NCBI GenBank assembly: GCA_050742255.1
Contig: JBOGHU010000040.1
Span: 1 to 37,441, forward strand
Direction of reading: 5' to 3'
Source of the DNA: JBOGHU01 sp050742255
Lineage (GTDB): Bacteria > Actinomycetota > Acidimicrobiia > Acidimicrobiales > CADCSY01
Length of the DNA stretch: 37,441 bases
The translations under genes were made by a program, and so were the position numbers. This document shows, one piece after another, positions 1-8,878 of this stretch. Position 1 is the first letter of the stretch; each line of letters begins with the position of its first letter. The notes beneath the pieces were generated by a model. The model worked only from the letters and a program-made list of their open reading frames with translations, searched no databases and was not told the DNA's origin.

Positions 1-2415
1 GTCCGGCTCCGGCCCGGGGGCCCTCCGCCCTGACCGCGGCCGGGGCGGGGGCACGGCACCGTCGAGGGCGCCGAGGGGCCCGGTGGGGGCGGTGCCGGCC
101 AGCTCGGCCAGGAACGGCGAGGGGCGGTCGGCGTCGGCCAGCAGCACCGCCCGGCGACGGGCCCGGGTGAGGGCCACGTGGAGGACCCGGCGCTCCTCCT
201 CCCCGTCGACGGCCAACCGGTGGGGCATCAGCCCGGCGGTCACGCCGAAGACGGCCACCCGGTCCCACTCCCGGCCCTTGACCCGGTGCACCGTCGACAG
301 CGTCACCCCGTCCGGCACCGTCTCCCGGCGGAGCAGCGCCCGCAGCCAGGGCTCGAAGGTGGCCGGCTCGGGATGGAGCCCGGCCACCTGCTCCAGCGCC
401 TCCAGGTCGTCGAGGTGGGACGACCCCTCACCCCCGCCCCGGGAGCCGTCGAGCTGGCCCATGGCCCCACCCAGCCCCACGCCGTCCCGGATGGCGACCA
501 GGACCTGGCGGGTGGTGCCCTCCGCCGCGGCGGCGACCAGCTCGAGGTCGTCGACCAGGCGGTGGACCTGACCGGCCGCCCGCTCGGGGACCGAGGCGGC
601 GACGGCCCTCAGGCCGGCCAGGTCCCAGCGGGACCGCCGGCGCAGGCGGTCGGGGAACCACCGGGGCAGGCCCCGGCTGGGGCGGCGCAGCACCTCCACC
701 ACGTCCTCCCCCTGGATGTGGCCGGGGTCGGCGCCGATGCGGAGGTAGGCCAGGGCCGCCCGCAGGCCGGTGCGCTCCAGCACGTCTGGGCGCAGGCTGG
801 AGAACAGGGGCACGCCCGCCTCGGCCAGAGCCACGTGGGGGGCCAGCAGGGCCGAGCCCACCCTGGCCAGCACGGCCACGTCGGTGCCGGCCACCCCGGG
901 CTCGGCCAGCCACCCCCCCACCACCTCGGCCACGGCCGCCGCCCCCTGGTCGGAGGGGTGGTGGCGGACGACCAGGGCCCCCGGGTCGGGCTCGGCGGCG
1001 GGGCCGGCGCGGATCTCCTTGGCCACCCGCCGCCGGTTGTAGGAGAGCAGGGACCGCGCCGCCGCCACCACCGGCGCCGGGCACCGGTAGTTCACCTCGA
1101 GCAGGTGGGAGCCGGCGGCGGGGAACCGGGCGTCGAAGCCGATCAGGAAGCCGGGGTCGGCGCCGGCGTAGCCGTAGATGACCTGGTCGTCGTCGCCCAC
1201 GCCGAACACGTCGAGGCCGGGGACGGAGAGCAGGCGCAGCAGCAGCAGGTGGGCGGGGGTTAGGTCCTGGAACTCGTCCACCAGGAGGTGGCGGCACCCG
1301 GCCTGGGCCCGGCGGCGCAGGGTCCCGTCCGCCAGCAGCGCCTCCACCGCCGCGTAGACCTGCTCGTCGAAGTCGATGGCGCCGGCCTCGGCCAGCGCCG
1401 CCCGGTAGGGAGCGAAGATCTCGGCCAGGCCGGGGACGTCGTCGCGCTCGTCCTCGACCTGGGCCGGGTCGCGAAGGCCCAGGCGCACCGCCGAGAGAGC
1501 CTCGAGGTAGGCGCCCAGCGGGTCGAGGTTGGCACGCCGGCGGCGCCGGGGGACCAGCCGGTCGAGCAGGCGCCGGACCTCGCGCTCGTCCAGCACCGGT
1601 GGCGTGCGGCCCCGGGCCTCGGACACCAGGCGGTACCCGAGGGCGTTGAGGGTGCTGACCCGGGGACGGAGGGCGGCGCAGCGGTCCTCCAGCTCGAGCT
1701 GGGCCGCCTTGTTGTAGGCCACCGCCAGCACCACCTCCCGCTCCCACCCCCGGTCGACGAGCAGGTGCCGGAGCCGCTCGGTCAGCACCCGGGTCTTACC
1801 CGAGCCGGCGGGGGCGACGACCCGCGCCGGGCCGACCTGGTGGGCCACCGCCGCCACCTGGTCGGGGGCCAGGTCGGCGGTGGGCCCCACCGGGGCAGGG
1901 ACGGTGGTCAGCCGGCCCAGCTCGAGCGACTCCCGGTGCACCACCACCGCCCCCACGGCGGCGGGGTCCAGGGGGGCCCGGGGGCCGCCGTCGACCCACG
2001 CCGGCCGCCCGTCGGGGAGGACCACGTCGGCCGGGCCCCCGGTCGCGGCGCCGAGGCGTAGGGCCTTGCGGGCCCACCACCACACCGGCTCGCCCCCGCC
2101 CCGGGCGTCATAGGCGTTGGCCCACACCAGGAAGTGCAGACGGTCCGTCCAGGGCTCGAAGTCGGCGGGGACGGTCCAGGGCTCGGCCCGCCACGAGGCC
2201 GGCTCCCGGAACTGCCCGGGGTCGACCGCCAGGAGCACCGTCACCGGCCGGCGCCGGGCCCAGGCATCGTGGAGGGCGGCCACCGTGGAGGCCGGTTCTC
2301 GGAGGGCGGCATCGTCGACGACGGTCACCGGGGCCCCCGACCAGGGCGGGGGGACGGGGTCGCCGGCGCCCACGACGACGCCCCGACCGAGGGACGGGGG
2401 ACCGGGAGCGGTCAC
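1..2415 (-). CDS. UvrD/PcrA-type SF1 helicase, C-terminus cut by window edge
   Basis: This is an ATP-dependent 3'-5' DNA helicase of superfamily 1, expected to act in DNA repair or replication restart. The frame stays open for 805 codons from a GTG at 2415 to base 1 with no stop, so the C-terminus is missing. Walker A APAGSGKT is at residues 201-208. Walker B DEFQD is near residue 380. A VHRVKGREWD motif lies near 710 and a VALTRAR motif VI near 743. Unusually, about 195 residues precede Walker A, where UvrD proteins normally have 20-30. This N-terminal part is Trp-rich and I do not recognise it. The start is chosen because a TAGGGT -10 box lies 7 bases upstream, which fits a leaderless transcript. 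The mycobacterial UvrD2 type is possible, but a C-terminal HRDC domain would lie outside the window. The helicase identity is firm; the subfamily is not. Confidence 0.9.
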   Translation of the reverse strand, partial: MTAPGPPSLGRGVVVGAGDPVPPPWSGAPVTVVDDAALREPASTVAALHDAWARRRPVTVLLAVDPGQFREPASWRAEPWTVPADFEPWTDRLHFLVWANAYDARGGGEPVWWWARKALRLGAATGGPADVVLPDGRPAWVDGGPRAPLDPAAVGAVVVHRESLELGRLTTVPAPVGPTADLAPDQVAAVAHQVGPARVVAPAGSGKTRVLTERLRHLLVDRGWEREVVLAVAYNKAAQLELEDRCAALRPRVSTLNALGYRLVSEARGRTPPVLDEREVRRLLDRLVPRRRRRANLDPLGAYLEALSAVRLGLRDPAQVEDERDDVPGLAEIFAPYRAALAEAGAIDFDEQVYAAVEALLADGTLRRRAQAGCRHLLVDEFQDLTPAHLLLLRLLSVPGLDVFGVGDDDQVIYGYAGADPGFLIGFDARFPAAGSHLLEVNYRCPAPVVAAARSLLSYNRRRVAKEIRAGPAAEPDPGALVVRHHPSDQGAAAVAEVVGGWLAEPGVAGTDVAVLARVGSALLAPHVALAEAGVPLFSSLRPDVLERTGLRAALAYLRIGADPGHIQGEDVVEVLRRPSRGLPRWFPDRLRRRSRWDLAGLRAVAASVPERAAGQVHRLVDDLELVAAAAEGTTRQVLVAIRDGVGLGGAMGQLDGSRGGGEGSSHLDDLEALEQVAGLHPEPATFEPWLRALLRRETVPDGVTLSTVHRVKGREWDRVAVFGVTAGLMPHRLAVDGEEERRVLHVALTRARRRAVLLADADRPSPFLAELAGTAPTGPLGALDGAVPPPRPRSGRRAPGPEPD

Positions 2416-2422
2416 CGGCCCG

Positions 2423-2428
2423 ACCCTA
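2423..2428 (-). promoter_or_regulatory. -10 box of the UvrD-like gene (leaderless)
   Basis: TAGGGT on the minus strand ends 7 bases before the GTG start. This fits the TANNNT consensus and places the transcription start at or next to the start codon. No clear -35 box is visible. Confidence 0.5.
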
Positions 2429-2512
2429 CGCCCGGTCGCCGGCAACGCCCGAGCGCGGCGGCCCCCCGGGCCCGGGTCCGGCTCAGGATGCACCGGGGGG
2501 CCCGCCCCTTCT

Positions 2513-2551
2513 CCGGTCACTCAGCGTCGCTGGGCGACGCCGAGTGACCGG
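2513..2551. repeat. 39-bp near-perfect palindrome in a divergent promoter region
   Basis: The arms CCGGTCACTC and GAGTGACCGG are perfectly complementary. After one A/C mismatch, a further 6 bp (GCGTCG/CGACGC) pair around a 5-base CTGGG loop. It lies between the divergent starts of the UvrD-like gene and the NfuA-like gene. Neither gene is transcribed through it from its own leaderless promoter, so it is not a terminator for either. A protein-binding site or the remnant of a small mobile repeat is possible. Confidence 0.7.
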
Positions 2552-2579
2552 AGATCCGAGCGCGAGGGCCTCCACCCCG

Positions 2580-2603
2580 CCAGATCGGCCCCCAGATCGG
2601 CCC
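2580..2603. repeat. Tandem 12-bp direct repeat upstream of the NfuA-like gene
   Basis: Two perfect adjacent copies of CCAGATCGGCCC occupy 2580-2591 and 2592-2603. If transcription starts at the ATG at 2631, they are centred near -46 and -34 and cover the place of the -35 box. Tandem sites so placed are typical of regulator binding; the function is inferred. Confidence 0.6.
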
Positions 2604-2618
2604 ACGGGGCGGGACCGC

Positions 2619-2624
2619 TAGGCT
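2619..2624 (+). promoter_or_regulatory. -10 box of the NfuA-like gene (leaderless)
   Basis: TAGGCT lies 6 bases upstream of the ATG at 2631. It matches TANNNT and leaves no room for a ribosome binding site, so the mRNA is probably leaderless. Confidence 0.5.
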
Positions 2625-2630
2625 GGGCCC

Positions 2631-3272
2631 ATGCCTGACGTGACCACCGACCGGCCCGTCGTGACCGTCACCGACGCCGCCCGGGCCCTGATCCTCGAAT
2701 CCCGGGCGGCCGAGGCGGGGCACGATGAGCTGGCCCTCCGCCTCGACGTCACCGGCCAGTCCGGCGTCGAGTACGCCTACGAGCTCACCTTCGAGCCCGT
2801 CGCCGGCGCCGGCCCCGACGACGCCCTGGGCCACAGCGGCGAGCTCCCGGTGCTCATCCCCGCCGGCGCGGTGGACAAGCTCCGGGGCGCCACCCTCGAT
2901 CACGCCGATGCCACCGGGCTGGTGCTGCGCAACCCCAACCGACCCCAGCCCGGCTCGGCCATGTCGCCGGTGGCGCCGACCGGTGAGGTCGACCTGGAGG
3001 GGACCATGGAGGAGCGGCTGGCCCAGCTCCTCGATGGCGAGATCAACCCCCAGCTGGCCATGCACGGCGGCTTCGCCGCCGTGGACCGCATCGACGGCGA
3101 CACCGCCTACCTCACCATGGGTGGCGGCTGCCAGGGCTGCGGGCTGGCCCAGCTCACCCTGACCGAGGGCATCAAGGCCATCATCGAGGACCGCATCCCC
3201 GAGATCGCCCAGGTGGTCGACGTCACCGACCACGCCGCCGGCACCGACCCCTTCTACGAGCCGTCCAAGTAG
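2631..3272 (+). CDS. nfuA: NfuA-like iron-sulfur cluster carrier
   Basis: This 213-residue protein probably delivers [4Fe-4S] clusters to apo-enzymes in the cytosol. Residues 10-110 resemble an A-type (IscA-like) domain without its cysteines, as in NfuA. Residues 120-200 form a NifU C-terminal domain with the cluster-binding CQGC at 167-170. Length and architecture match NfuA. The start is the ATG 6 bases after a TAGGCT box. Its 3' end overlaps the convergent ABC ATPase gene by 19 bases. A tandem 12-bp repeat sits in its -35 region, suggesting regulation by a DNA-binding protein. A second, shorter NifU-domain protein is encoded at 20313-20846 beside the hydrogenase genes, so this one is more likely the general housekeeping carrier. 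Confidence 0.88.
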   Translation: MPDVTTDRPVVTVTDAARALILESRAAEAGHDELALRLDVTGQSGVEYAYELTFEPVAGAGPDDALGHSGELPVLIPAGAVDKLRGATLDHADATGLVLRNPNRPQPGSAMSPVAPTGEVDLEGTMEERLAQLLDGEINPQLAMHGGFAAVDRIDGDTAYLTMGGGCQGCGLAQLTLTEGIKAIIEDRIPEIAQVVDVTDHAAGTDPFYEPSK

Positions 3273-4279
3273 CGCCCGGGGCGGGCCACGACCCCGTGGA
3301 GGTGGCAGGCGGCCCGGTGGTCGGCCCCCACCCACTGGAGGGCGGGGTCCACCCACGGGCAGGGCGTGAACACCTCGGGGCAGCGGGTGCGGAAGTTGCA
3401 GCCCGACGGAGGCTCCGAGGCACAGGGGAGGTCGCCCTGGAGGATGGTGCGGCGCCGGGCCCGCTCCCGGGGCGGGTCCGCTACCGGCACGGCCGAGAGC
3501 AGGGCCCGGGTGTAGGGGTGCTGGGGGCGGCGGGCCAGGGCGTCGGCCCCGGCCACCTCCACGAGCCTGCCCAGGTACATGACCGCGATGCGGTCGCTGA
3601 GGTGCCGCACCGCGGCCAGGTCGTGGGCGATGAACAGGTAGGTGAGGCCCAGCTCCTCCTGCAGCGACCGGAGCAGGTTCATGATCTGGGCCTGGATGGA
3701 CACGTCGAGGGCGGCGATGGGCTCGTCGCAGACGAGGAGGTCGGGCTCGGTGGCCAGGGCCCGGGCGATGCCCACCCGCTGACGCTGGCCCCCGGAGAGC
3801 TCGTGGGGGAAGCGGCGGCCGGTGGTCGCCCGCAGGCCCACCAGCTCCAGCAGGTCCCCGACCCGTCGCCGTCGGCCCTGGCGCCCGGGGTGGAGCCCGT
3901 GGATGTCGAGGGCCTCCCCCACGGTGGCGCCCACCGACATGCGAGGGTTCAGGGAGGCGTAGGGGTCCTGGAAGACCATGGCCATGCGCCGGCGCAGGGC
4001 CCGCAGCGGGCGCCGGCCCAGGGCGGTGACCTCCACGCCGTCGAAGACCACCCGACCGCCGGTCGGCTCGATGAGGCGGAGAACGGCCAGGGCGGTGGTG
4101 GACTTGCCGCAGCCCGACTCCCCCACCAGCCCCAGGGTCTGGCCACGGTCGATCTCGAAGGAGACCCCGTCCACCGCCCTGACGTCGGCCACGTGGCGGC
4201 GGAGCACCCCGCCGCCGTGGACCGGGAAGCGCACCACCAGGTCCTCCACCACCACGAGGGGTCCGGCGGCCGCCGTCAC
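3254..4279 (-). CDS. Peptide-type ABC importer ATPase, DppF/OppF-like
   Basis: This 341-residue cytosolic ATPase is the second ATP-binding subunit of a peptide/nickel-type importer. It contains Walker [10 protein letters not shown], the [12 protein letters not shown]-loop, signature [15 protein letters not shown] and Walker B LLVCDEP. The oligopeptide-family C-terminal region ([12 protein letters not shown]) ends in a cysteine-bearing GCNFRTRCP segment. The GTG start at 4279 overlaps the stop of the partner ATPase gene (GTGA), showing translational coupling. It is the last gene of the minus-strand operon formed with the lipoprotein at 7258-8811 and the permeases. In a longer version of the frame (to 4405) the N-terminus is low-complexity and unrelated to the family. 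Substrate cannot be told from the sequence. Confidence 0.93.
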   Translation of the reverse strand: MTAAAGPLVVVEDLVVRFPVHGGGVLRRHVADVRAVDGVSFEIDRGQTLGLVGESGCGKSTTALAVLRLIEPTGGRVVFDGVEVTALGRRPLRALRRRMAMVFQDPYASLNPRMSVGATVGEALDIHGLHPGRQGRRRRVGDLLELVGLRATTGRRFPHELSGGQRQRVGIARALATEPDLLVCDEPIAALDVSIQAQIMNLLRSLQEELGLTYLFIAHDLAAVRHLSDRIAVMYLGRLVEVAGADALARRPQHPYTRALLSAVPVADPPRERARRRTILQGDLPCASEPPSGCNFRTRCPEVFTPCPWVDPALQWVGADHRAACHLHGVVARPGRYLDGS

Positions 4280-5274
4280 GCCCCGCCACCGTCCCCCGCG
4301 TACCAGCAGGCCACCCGGTGCCCGGCGGCCACCTCGACCAGGGGGGGCCGCTCGGTGGCGCAGCGCTGGTCCCGGCGCTCGGAGCAGCGGTCGTAGAAGG
4401 GGCACCCGGGCGGGAGCTCCACCGGGTCGGGGGGCAGCCCGGGGATGGTCACCAGCGGGCCCCGTCGTGCCCCCAGGACCGGCAGGGACCCGAGCAGGCC
4501 CCGGGTGTAGGGGTGGGCGGGGGTGGCATAGAGGTCGTCGACCGGCCCCTCCTCCACCACCTGGCCCCCGTACAGCACCAGGACCCGGTCGGCGACGCCC
4601 GCCACCACGCCCAGATCGTGGGTGATCCAGAGCACGGCCATGCCCAGCTCCGCCTGGAGCCCCCCGATGAGATCGACGATCTGGGCCTGGACGGTCACGT
4701 CGAGGGCGGTGGTGGGCTCGTCGGCCACCAGGATGTCGGGCTGGCAGGCGAGGGCCATGGCGATCATCACCCGCTGGCGCATGCCCCCCGAGAGCTGGTG
4801 GGGGTGGTCGTCGAGGCGGCGGGCGGCCCCGGGGATCCCCACCCGCTCCAGCAGCTCCACCGCCCGCTCCCGGGCCTCCCCGCCGGAGAGCCCCAGGTGC
4901 ACCTCCATCCCCTCGGTGAGCTGGCGGCCCACGGTGAGGACCGGGTTGAGCGATGTCATCGGGTCCTGGAACACCATGGCGATGTCGTTGCCCCGCACCC
5001 GGCGCAGCTCGTGCGGGGCGGCGGCCACCAGGTCCCTCCCCCCGAAGCGCACCTCCCCCTCGACCCGCCCGGGGGGCTCGGGGATGAGCCTGACCAGGGA
5101 CAGCACGCTCACGCTCTTCCCCGACCCTGACTCCCCCACGATGGCCAGGGTCTCGCCCCGGTGGAGGTCGTAGCTGACGTCGTCGACCGCCCGGGCCCGT
5201 CCCCGGGCGGTGCCGAAGCTGACCGACAGGTGGCGGACCGAGAGGACCACCTCCCCGGTCCAGCCGGCGGTCAC
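4276..5274 (-). CDS. Peptide-type ABC importer ATPase, DppD/OppD-like
   Basis: This 332-residue ATPase pairs with the product of 3254-4279 under the two permeases. It shows Walker [10 protein letters not shown]-loop [10 protein letters not shown], signature [15 protein letters not shown], Walker [13 protein letters not shown] and the switch His in WITHDLG. The C-terminal extension has the oligopeptide-family [12 protein letters not shown] and a GCPFYDRC cysteine segment. The GTG start at 5274 lies 16 bases after the stop of the upstream permease gene, so it belongs to the same operon. Both ATPases keep all catalytic motifs, consistent with a working heterodimer. Confidence 0.93.
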   Translation of the reverse strand: MTAGWTGEVVLSVRHLSVSFGTARGRARAVDDVSYDLHRGETLAIVGESGSGKSVSVLSLVRLIPEPPGRVEGEVRFGGRDLVAAAPHELRRVRGNDIAMVFQDPMTSLNPVLTVGRQLTEGMEVHLGLSGGEARERAVELLERVGIPGAARRLDDHPHQLSGGMRQRVMIAMALACQPDILVADEPTTALDVTVQAQIVDLIGGLQAELGMAVLWITHDLGVVAGVADRVLVLYGGQVVEEGPVDDLYATPAHPYTRGLLGSLPVLGARRGPLVTIPGLPPDPVELPPGCPFYDRCSERRDQRCATERPPLVEVAAGHRVACWYAGDGGGA

Positions 5275-5290
5275 CGAGGCCTCGGCGGCA

Positions 5291-6217
5291 CTACCCGGCC
5301 CGTCCCCGGGACTCGATGACCGACTGCTGCCTGGGGTCGAGCGCGTCCCGCAGGCCGTCGCCCACGAAGTTGAACGCCATGACCGTGGCCACGATGGCCA
5401 GGCCCGGGAAGATGCCCATCCACGGCGCCTGCCGCACGAAGGCCCGGCCCTCGGCCAGCATGCGCCCCCAGGCCGGGTCGGGGGGCTGCACCCCCAGGCC
5501 GAGGAAGGACAGGGCGGCCTCGGAGAGGATGGCGAAGGCCAGGCTGAGGGAGGTCTGCACGATCACCGGTCCCACCACGTTGGGAAGGACGTGGCGGGTG
5601 ACGATCCGCAGGTCCGACGCCCCCAGCGACCGGGCGGCCCGCACGAACACCTCCTCGCGCACCGACAGCACGCTGGCCCGGGCCACCCGGGCGAAGATCG
5701 GGGTGTACACCACGCCGATGGCGATCATGGCGTTGGTGATGCCCGGGCCCAGCACGGCGATGATGGCGATGGCGAGGAGGAGGAAGGGGAAGGCGAAGAC
5801 CATGTCCATGGCCCGCATGAGGACGGTGTCGACCACCCGACCGTAGAAGCCGGCCACCAGCCCCACGGTGACCCCGGCGACAAGGGAGATCCCCACCGCC
5901 ACGAACCCCACCTGCAAGGACACCCGGGCCGCCACCATCACCCGGCTGAGGACGTCCCGTCCCAGCTCGTCGGTGCCGAAGGGGTGGGAGAGGCTGGGCC
6001 CCAGCAGCCGCTGGGCCACGTCGACCCTGGTCGGGGGGTGGGGCGCCACCGCCTCCCCGGCCAGGGCCGCCAGGACCAGCACCGCCAGCACCGCCACCCC
6101 GGCGACGGCCAGGCGGTTCTGGGCCAGGACGCCCGCCACCTGGGCCACCCGGCCCCGGTGGGGCAGGGGCGGCGCCCCCGCCTCCCCGGCCACCCCGGGG
6201 GCCGTGGGGTCGGCCAT
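5291..6217 (-). CDS. Peptide-type ABC importer permease, DppC/OppC-like
   Basis: This 308-residue inner-membrane protein is one half of the transport channel. It has an N-terminal membrane segment (about residues 30-58) typical of DppC, the HPFGTDELGRDVLSR motif, several further hydrophobic segments and the ATPase-contacting EAA loop around RAARSLGASDLRIVTRHVLPN. The ATG start at 6217 overlaps the stop of the DppB-like gene (ATGA). Length is normal for the family. Confidence 0.93.
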   Translation of the reverse strand: MADPTAPGVAGEAGAPPLPHRGRVAQVAGVLAQNRLAVAGVAVLAVLVLAALAGEAVAPHPPTRVDVAQRLLGPSLSHPFGTDELGRDVLSRVMVAARVSLQVGFVAVGISLVAGVTVGLVAGFYGRVVDTVLMRAMDMVFAFPFLLLAIAIIAVLGPGITNAMIAIGVVYTPIFARVARASVLSVREEVFVRAARSLGASDLRIVTRHVLPNVVGPVIVQTSLSLAFAILSEAALSFLGLGVQPPDPAWGRMLAEGRAFVRQAPWMGIFPGLAIVATVMAFNFVGDGLRDALDPRQQSVIESRGRAG

Positions 6218-7158
6218 CAGTAGCGGATCCTCGGGTCGAGGTAGGCGTAGAGGAGGTCGACCACCAGGTTCACGACCAGGAAGGTCAGGGAGAACAGCAG
6301 CACCGCGCCCTGCAGCACCGGGTAGTCACGGCGCTGGGCGGCGTCGAGGGCCAGGCGCCCCAGGCCGGGCCAGGCGAAGATCACCTCCACCACGACCACC
6401 CCGCTCAGCAGGAAGGCGAGCTGGAGGCCCACCACCGTCACGATGGGCACCAGGGCGTTGCGGAGCACGTGGCGGCCCACCACGGTGCGCTCGGTGAGCC
6501 CCTTGGCCCGGGCGGTGCGGGCGTAGTCCTGGTGGAGGGCGTCGAGCACCGCCGAGCGCACGAAGCGGGTGAGGATTGAGCCCGACACCACGCCCACCGT
6601 CACCGCCGGCAGGACCAGGTGGCGGAGGAAGCCGGCGGGGTCCTCCAGGGGAGAGACGTACCCCGAGGGCGGGAGCCACCCCAGCACCAGCGAGAACAGG
6701 AGGATGAGCATGATCCCCGACCAGAAGTCGGGGACCGAGACCCCCACCTGGCTGGCGGCGGTGACCGCGTAGTCGAGCGCCGTGCCCGACCGCACCGCCG
6801 AGATGATCCCGGCGGGGAGGGCCACGGCCAGGGCCACCGCCAGGGCCGCCCCGGCCAGCAGGAAGGTGGCGGGGAGGCGCTCCACCACCAGCTCGGTGAC
6901 GGGACGGCCGCTGCGGAAGCTCACCCCCAGGTCTCCGGTGAGGGCGTTGCCCAGCCAGCGCACGTACTGCTCGGGAAGGGGCCGATCGAACCCGGCCCGG
7001 CGGTGGAGGACCTCGTACACGTCGGGGTCGAACCTGGTCCCGAGGGCCCGGCGGACGGGGTCGCCCGGCACCAGGTGCGCCAGGGCGAAGACGATGACGC
7101 TGACCCCCAGCATCACCAGGGCGGCCTGGCCCACCCGCCGGAGGGCGTAGCCGCTCAC
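6217..7158 (-). CDS. Peptide-type ABC importer permease, DppB/OppB-like
   Basis: This 313-residue permease pairs with the DppC-like subunit. It begins with a membrane segment (residues 10-30) followed by the PGDPV motif usual for DppB. A periplasmic stretch and five further hydrophobic segments follow, and the EAA loop is ARTARAKGLTERTVVGRHVLRN. The C-terminus LLYAYLDPRIRY is the classic DppB ending. The GTG start at 7158 is 99 bases downstream of the lipoprotein gene, and a hairpin sits in that gap. The start is supported by alignment to the usual first residues (short MxxYxLRR). Confidence 0.93.
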   Translation of the reverse strand: MSGYALRRVGQAALVMLGVSVIVFALAHLVPGDPVRRALGTRFDPDVYEVLHRRAGFDRPLPEQYVRWLGNALTGDLGVSFRSGRPVTELVVERLPATFLLAGAALAVALAVALPAGIISAVRSGTALDYAVTAASQVGVSVPDFWSGIMLILLFSLVLGWLPPSGYVSPLEDPAGFLRHLVLPAVTVGVVSGSILTRFVRSAVLDALHQDYARTARAKGLTERTVVGRHVLRNALVPIVTVVGLQLAFLLSGVVVVEVIFAWPGLGRLALDAAQRRDYPVLQGAVLLFSLTFLVVNLVVDLLYAYLDPRIRY

Positions 7159-7203
7159 CGCCCCGGCCTCGTCACCACCCCCGCCCGGCTCACCCCCCCG
7201 TTC

Positions 7204-7246
7204 CTCTGGACCGTTCGCCGCCTCCCAGCCGGCAGGCGGTCCAGAG
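7204..7246 (-). terminator. Hairpin between lipoprotein and permease genes (attenuator)
   Basis: The arms CTCTGGACCG (7204-7213) and CGGTCCAGAG (7237-7246) pair perfectly around a 23-base loop. The hairpin lies just after the stop of the binding-protein gene. No T-run follows, so it is more likely an mRNA 3'-end stabiliser or partial attenuator. Such hairpins commonly allow the binding protein to be made in excess over the permease and ATPase subunits. The role is inferred from position. Confidence 0.6.
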
Positions 7247-7257
7247 CGCCGCCGGGC

Positions 7258-8811
7258 TCACCCCCTGAGGGACGTGGCCTCGAAGCGGATGGCGGCGTCC
7301 CGGCGGGTGCCGTAGCCCTCCACGTCGGGAGCCCAGGCGTTCACCACGTCGGGGTGGTACAGGTACACGTAGCTGGCCTCGTCCACGATGATCCTGGCCG
7401 CCTGGTCGTAGAGGTCCTGGCGCTCCTCCGAGTCGACCTCCACCCGGGCCCGGTCCAACAGGTCGTCGACGGTGGGGTTGGAGTAGCCCTGGAAGTTGAA
7501 CTTGGCCCCGGTGCGGTGCTGGGCGTAGTAGAAGTCGTCGGGGTCGATGTTGCCCAGCCACCCCAGCAGGAACGAGTCGAAGCTGCCGTTGCCCTGCTCG
7601 TCGAGCCAGGTGCTGAAGTCCAGCTCCCGGATGCTCACGTCGATGCCCACCTCGCCCAGCTGGCTCTCGATGACCTGGGCGGCGGTGACGGTCTCGGGGA
7701 ACTCGTTGGTGACCATGAGGTCCATCCTCAGCCCCTCGGCCACGCCGGCCTCCTCCAGCAGGCTCCTGGCCGTGTCGGGGTCCTGCTCGTAGGGCGCGTA
7801 GTCGAGGTAGAACGGGTTCCCCTCGGGGATGGCGACCTGGGTGGGCTCGGCGGCGTCGAACTTGGCCGCCTCGGTGACCGCCGCCCGGTCGATGGCGAAG
7901 GCGATGGCCCGCCGGACCCGCACGTCGTCGAAGGGTGGTCGGGCCTGGTTGGCCGCCAGGTACCAGTAGTCGCCGCCGGGGACCGTCTCCACCACCACGT
8001 CGTCGCTCTCCGCCAGCTCGTCGAGCTGCTGGAGCGGCACGCCGTCGGCCCAGTCGACCTCGCCGGTCTGGAGGTTGGTGAGCTGTACGGTGGGGTCGGG
8101 TATGGGGCGGAAGACCACCCCGGCCAGCTCGGGCAGGCCCTCCTGCCAGTAGTCGGGGTTGGCCTCGAGGACGATCTCCCCGTCGGGGCGCTGCTCCACG
8201 AAGCGGAACGGCCCCGTGCCCACCGGTTCGGTGTCGATGCTGCCGTCCTCCACGATCTCCCGGGGGACGATGGCCATGCCCTTGAAGCCGCCGATCTGGA
8301 CCAACAGGTTGGGTGTCGGTCGGCTGAGGCGGATGACGACCGTGCGGTCGTCGGGGGCGGTGACCTCTTCGACCGAGTCGAAGCGGAAGGCGTTGGCCGC
8401 CCCCACCTCCTCGTCCATGATCCGCTGGTAGCTGAAGACCACGTCGTCGGCGACCAGCTCCCGCCCGTTGTGCCACACCACGCCGTCGCGGAGGGGGAAG
8501 GTCCACACCAGCTGGTCAGGGGAGACCTCCCAGCCGGTGGTCAGGGCGGGCTCGATGCTCAGGTCCTCGGCCGGCTGCACCAAGGTGTCGTAGATGTTCT
8601 CCAGCACCTGGAAGCTGGGGTAGGCGCTGGTCAGGTGGGGGTCGAGGCGGTCCGGCTCCCCGCTGATGGCCGCCACCAGCACGTCGCCGCCGTCCCCTTC
8701 GCCACCGAGGTCGACCGGCTCCCCCCCGTTGGCGCAGGCCGTTCCCACCAGGACCAGCGCCATGGCCAGGGCGGCGAGCCTGCGCTTGGACACGCTCCGG
8801 CGGTGCGACAT
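7258..8811 (-). CDS. Extracytoplasmic solute-binding lipoprotein, family 5 (peptide type)
   Basis: This 517-residue lipoprotein is expected to capture substrate outside the membrane and pass it to the permeases. The N-terminus has SKRR, a hydrophobic core and the lipobox LVGTAC (Cys near residue 26). The family-5 signature region LDPHLTSAYPSFQVLENIYDTL follows, with FPLRDGVVWHNGRELVADDVVFSYQR further on and GTGPFRF in the middle. The ATG at 8811 is preceded by AGAGGGGG as ribosome binding site. It is the first gene of the importer operon, and its own promoter region holds a CTGCTAG/CTAGCAG inverted repeat. Peptide, nickel and other substrates occur in this family and I cannot choose between them. 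Confidence 0.92.
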   Translation of the reverse strand: MSHRRSVSKRRLAALAMALVLVGTACANGGEPVDLGGEGDGGDVLVAAISGEPDRLDPHLTSAYPSFQVLENIYDTLVQPAEDLSIEPALTTGWEVSPDQLVWTFPLRDGVVWHNGRELVADDVVFSYQRIMDEEVGAANAFRFDSVEEVTAPDDRTVVIRLSRPTPNLLVQIGGFKGMAIVPREIVEDGSIDTEPVGTGPFRFVEQRPDGEIVLEANPDYWQEGLPELAGVVFRPIPDPTVQLTNLQTGEVDWADGVPLQQLDELAESDDVVVETVPGGDYWYLAANQARPPFDDVRVRRAIAFAIDRAAVTEAAKFDAAEPTQVAIPEGNPFYLDYAPYEQDPDTARSLLEEAGVAEGLRMDLMVTNEFPETVTAAQVIESQLGEVGIDVSIRELDFSTWLDEQGNGSFDSFLLGWLGNIDPDDFYYAQHRTGAKFNFQGYSNPTVDDLLDRARVEVDSEERQDLYDQAARIIVDEASYVYLYHPDVVNAWAPDVEGYGTRRDAAIRFEATSLRG

Positions 8812-8822
8812 GGTGGCCCCCT

Positions 8823-8852
8823 CTGCTAGCGGCTCCCCCACCCGTCTAGCAG
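8823..8852. promoter_or_regulatory. Inverted repeat upstream of the binding-protein gene (candidate operator)
   Basis: CTGCTAG (8823-8829) and CTAGCAG (8846-8852) form a 7-bp inverted repeat separated by 16 bases. It lies in the 67-base gap between the dxs stop and the lipoprotein start. The 23-bp centre spacing, about two helical turns, suits a dimeric regulator. A hairpin is the alternative. Confidence 0.45.
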
Positions 8853-8878
8853 GTCTGGCCCCAGCGTTCGGGCGTGCC

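Noticed and set aside
428..1747. 439-codon minus-strand frame with long Gly/Pro/Arg runs
   Set aside because: It lacks family motifs; the UvrD-like frame on the same strand explains the region fully.
3254..8811. Assigning the ABC importer to nickel uptake for the hydrogenase
   Set aside because: The genes are about 12 kb apart, and the sequence does not separate nickel from peptide binding proteins.
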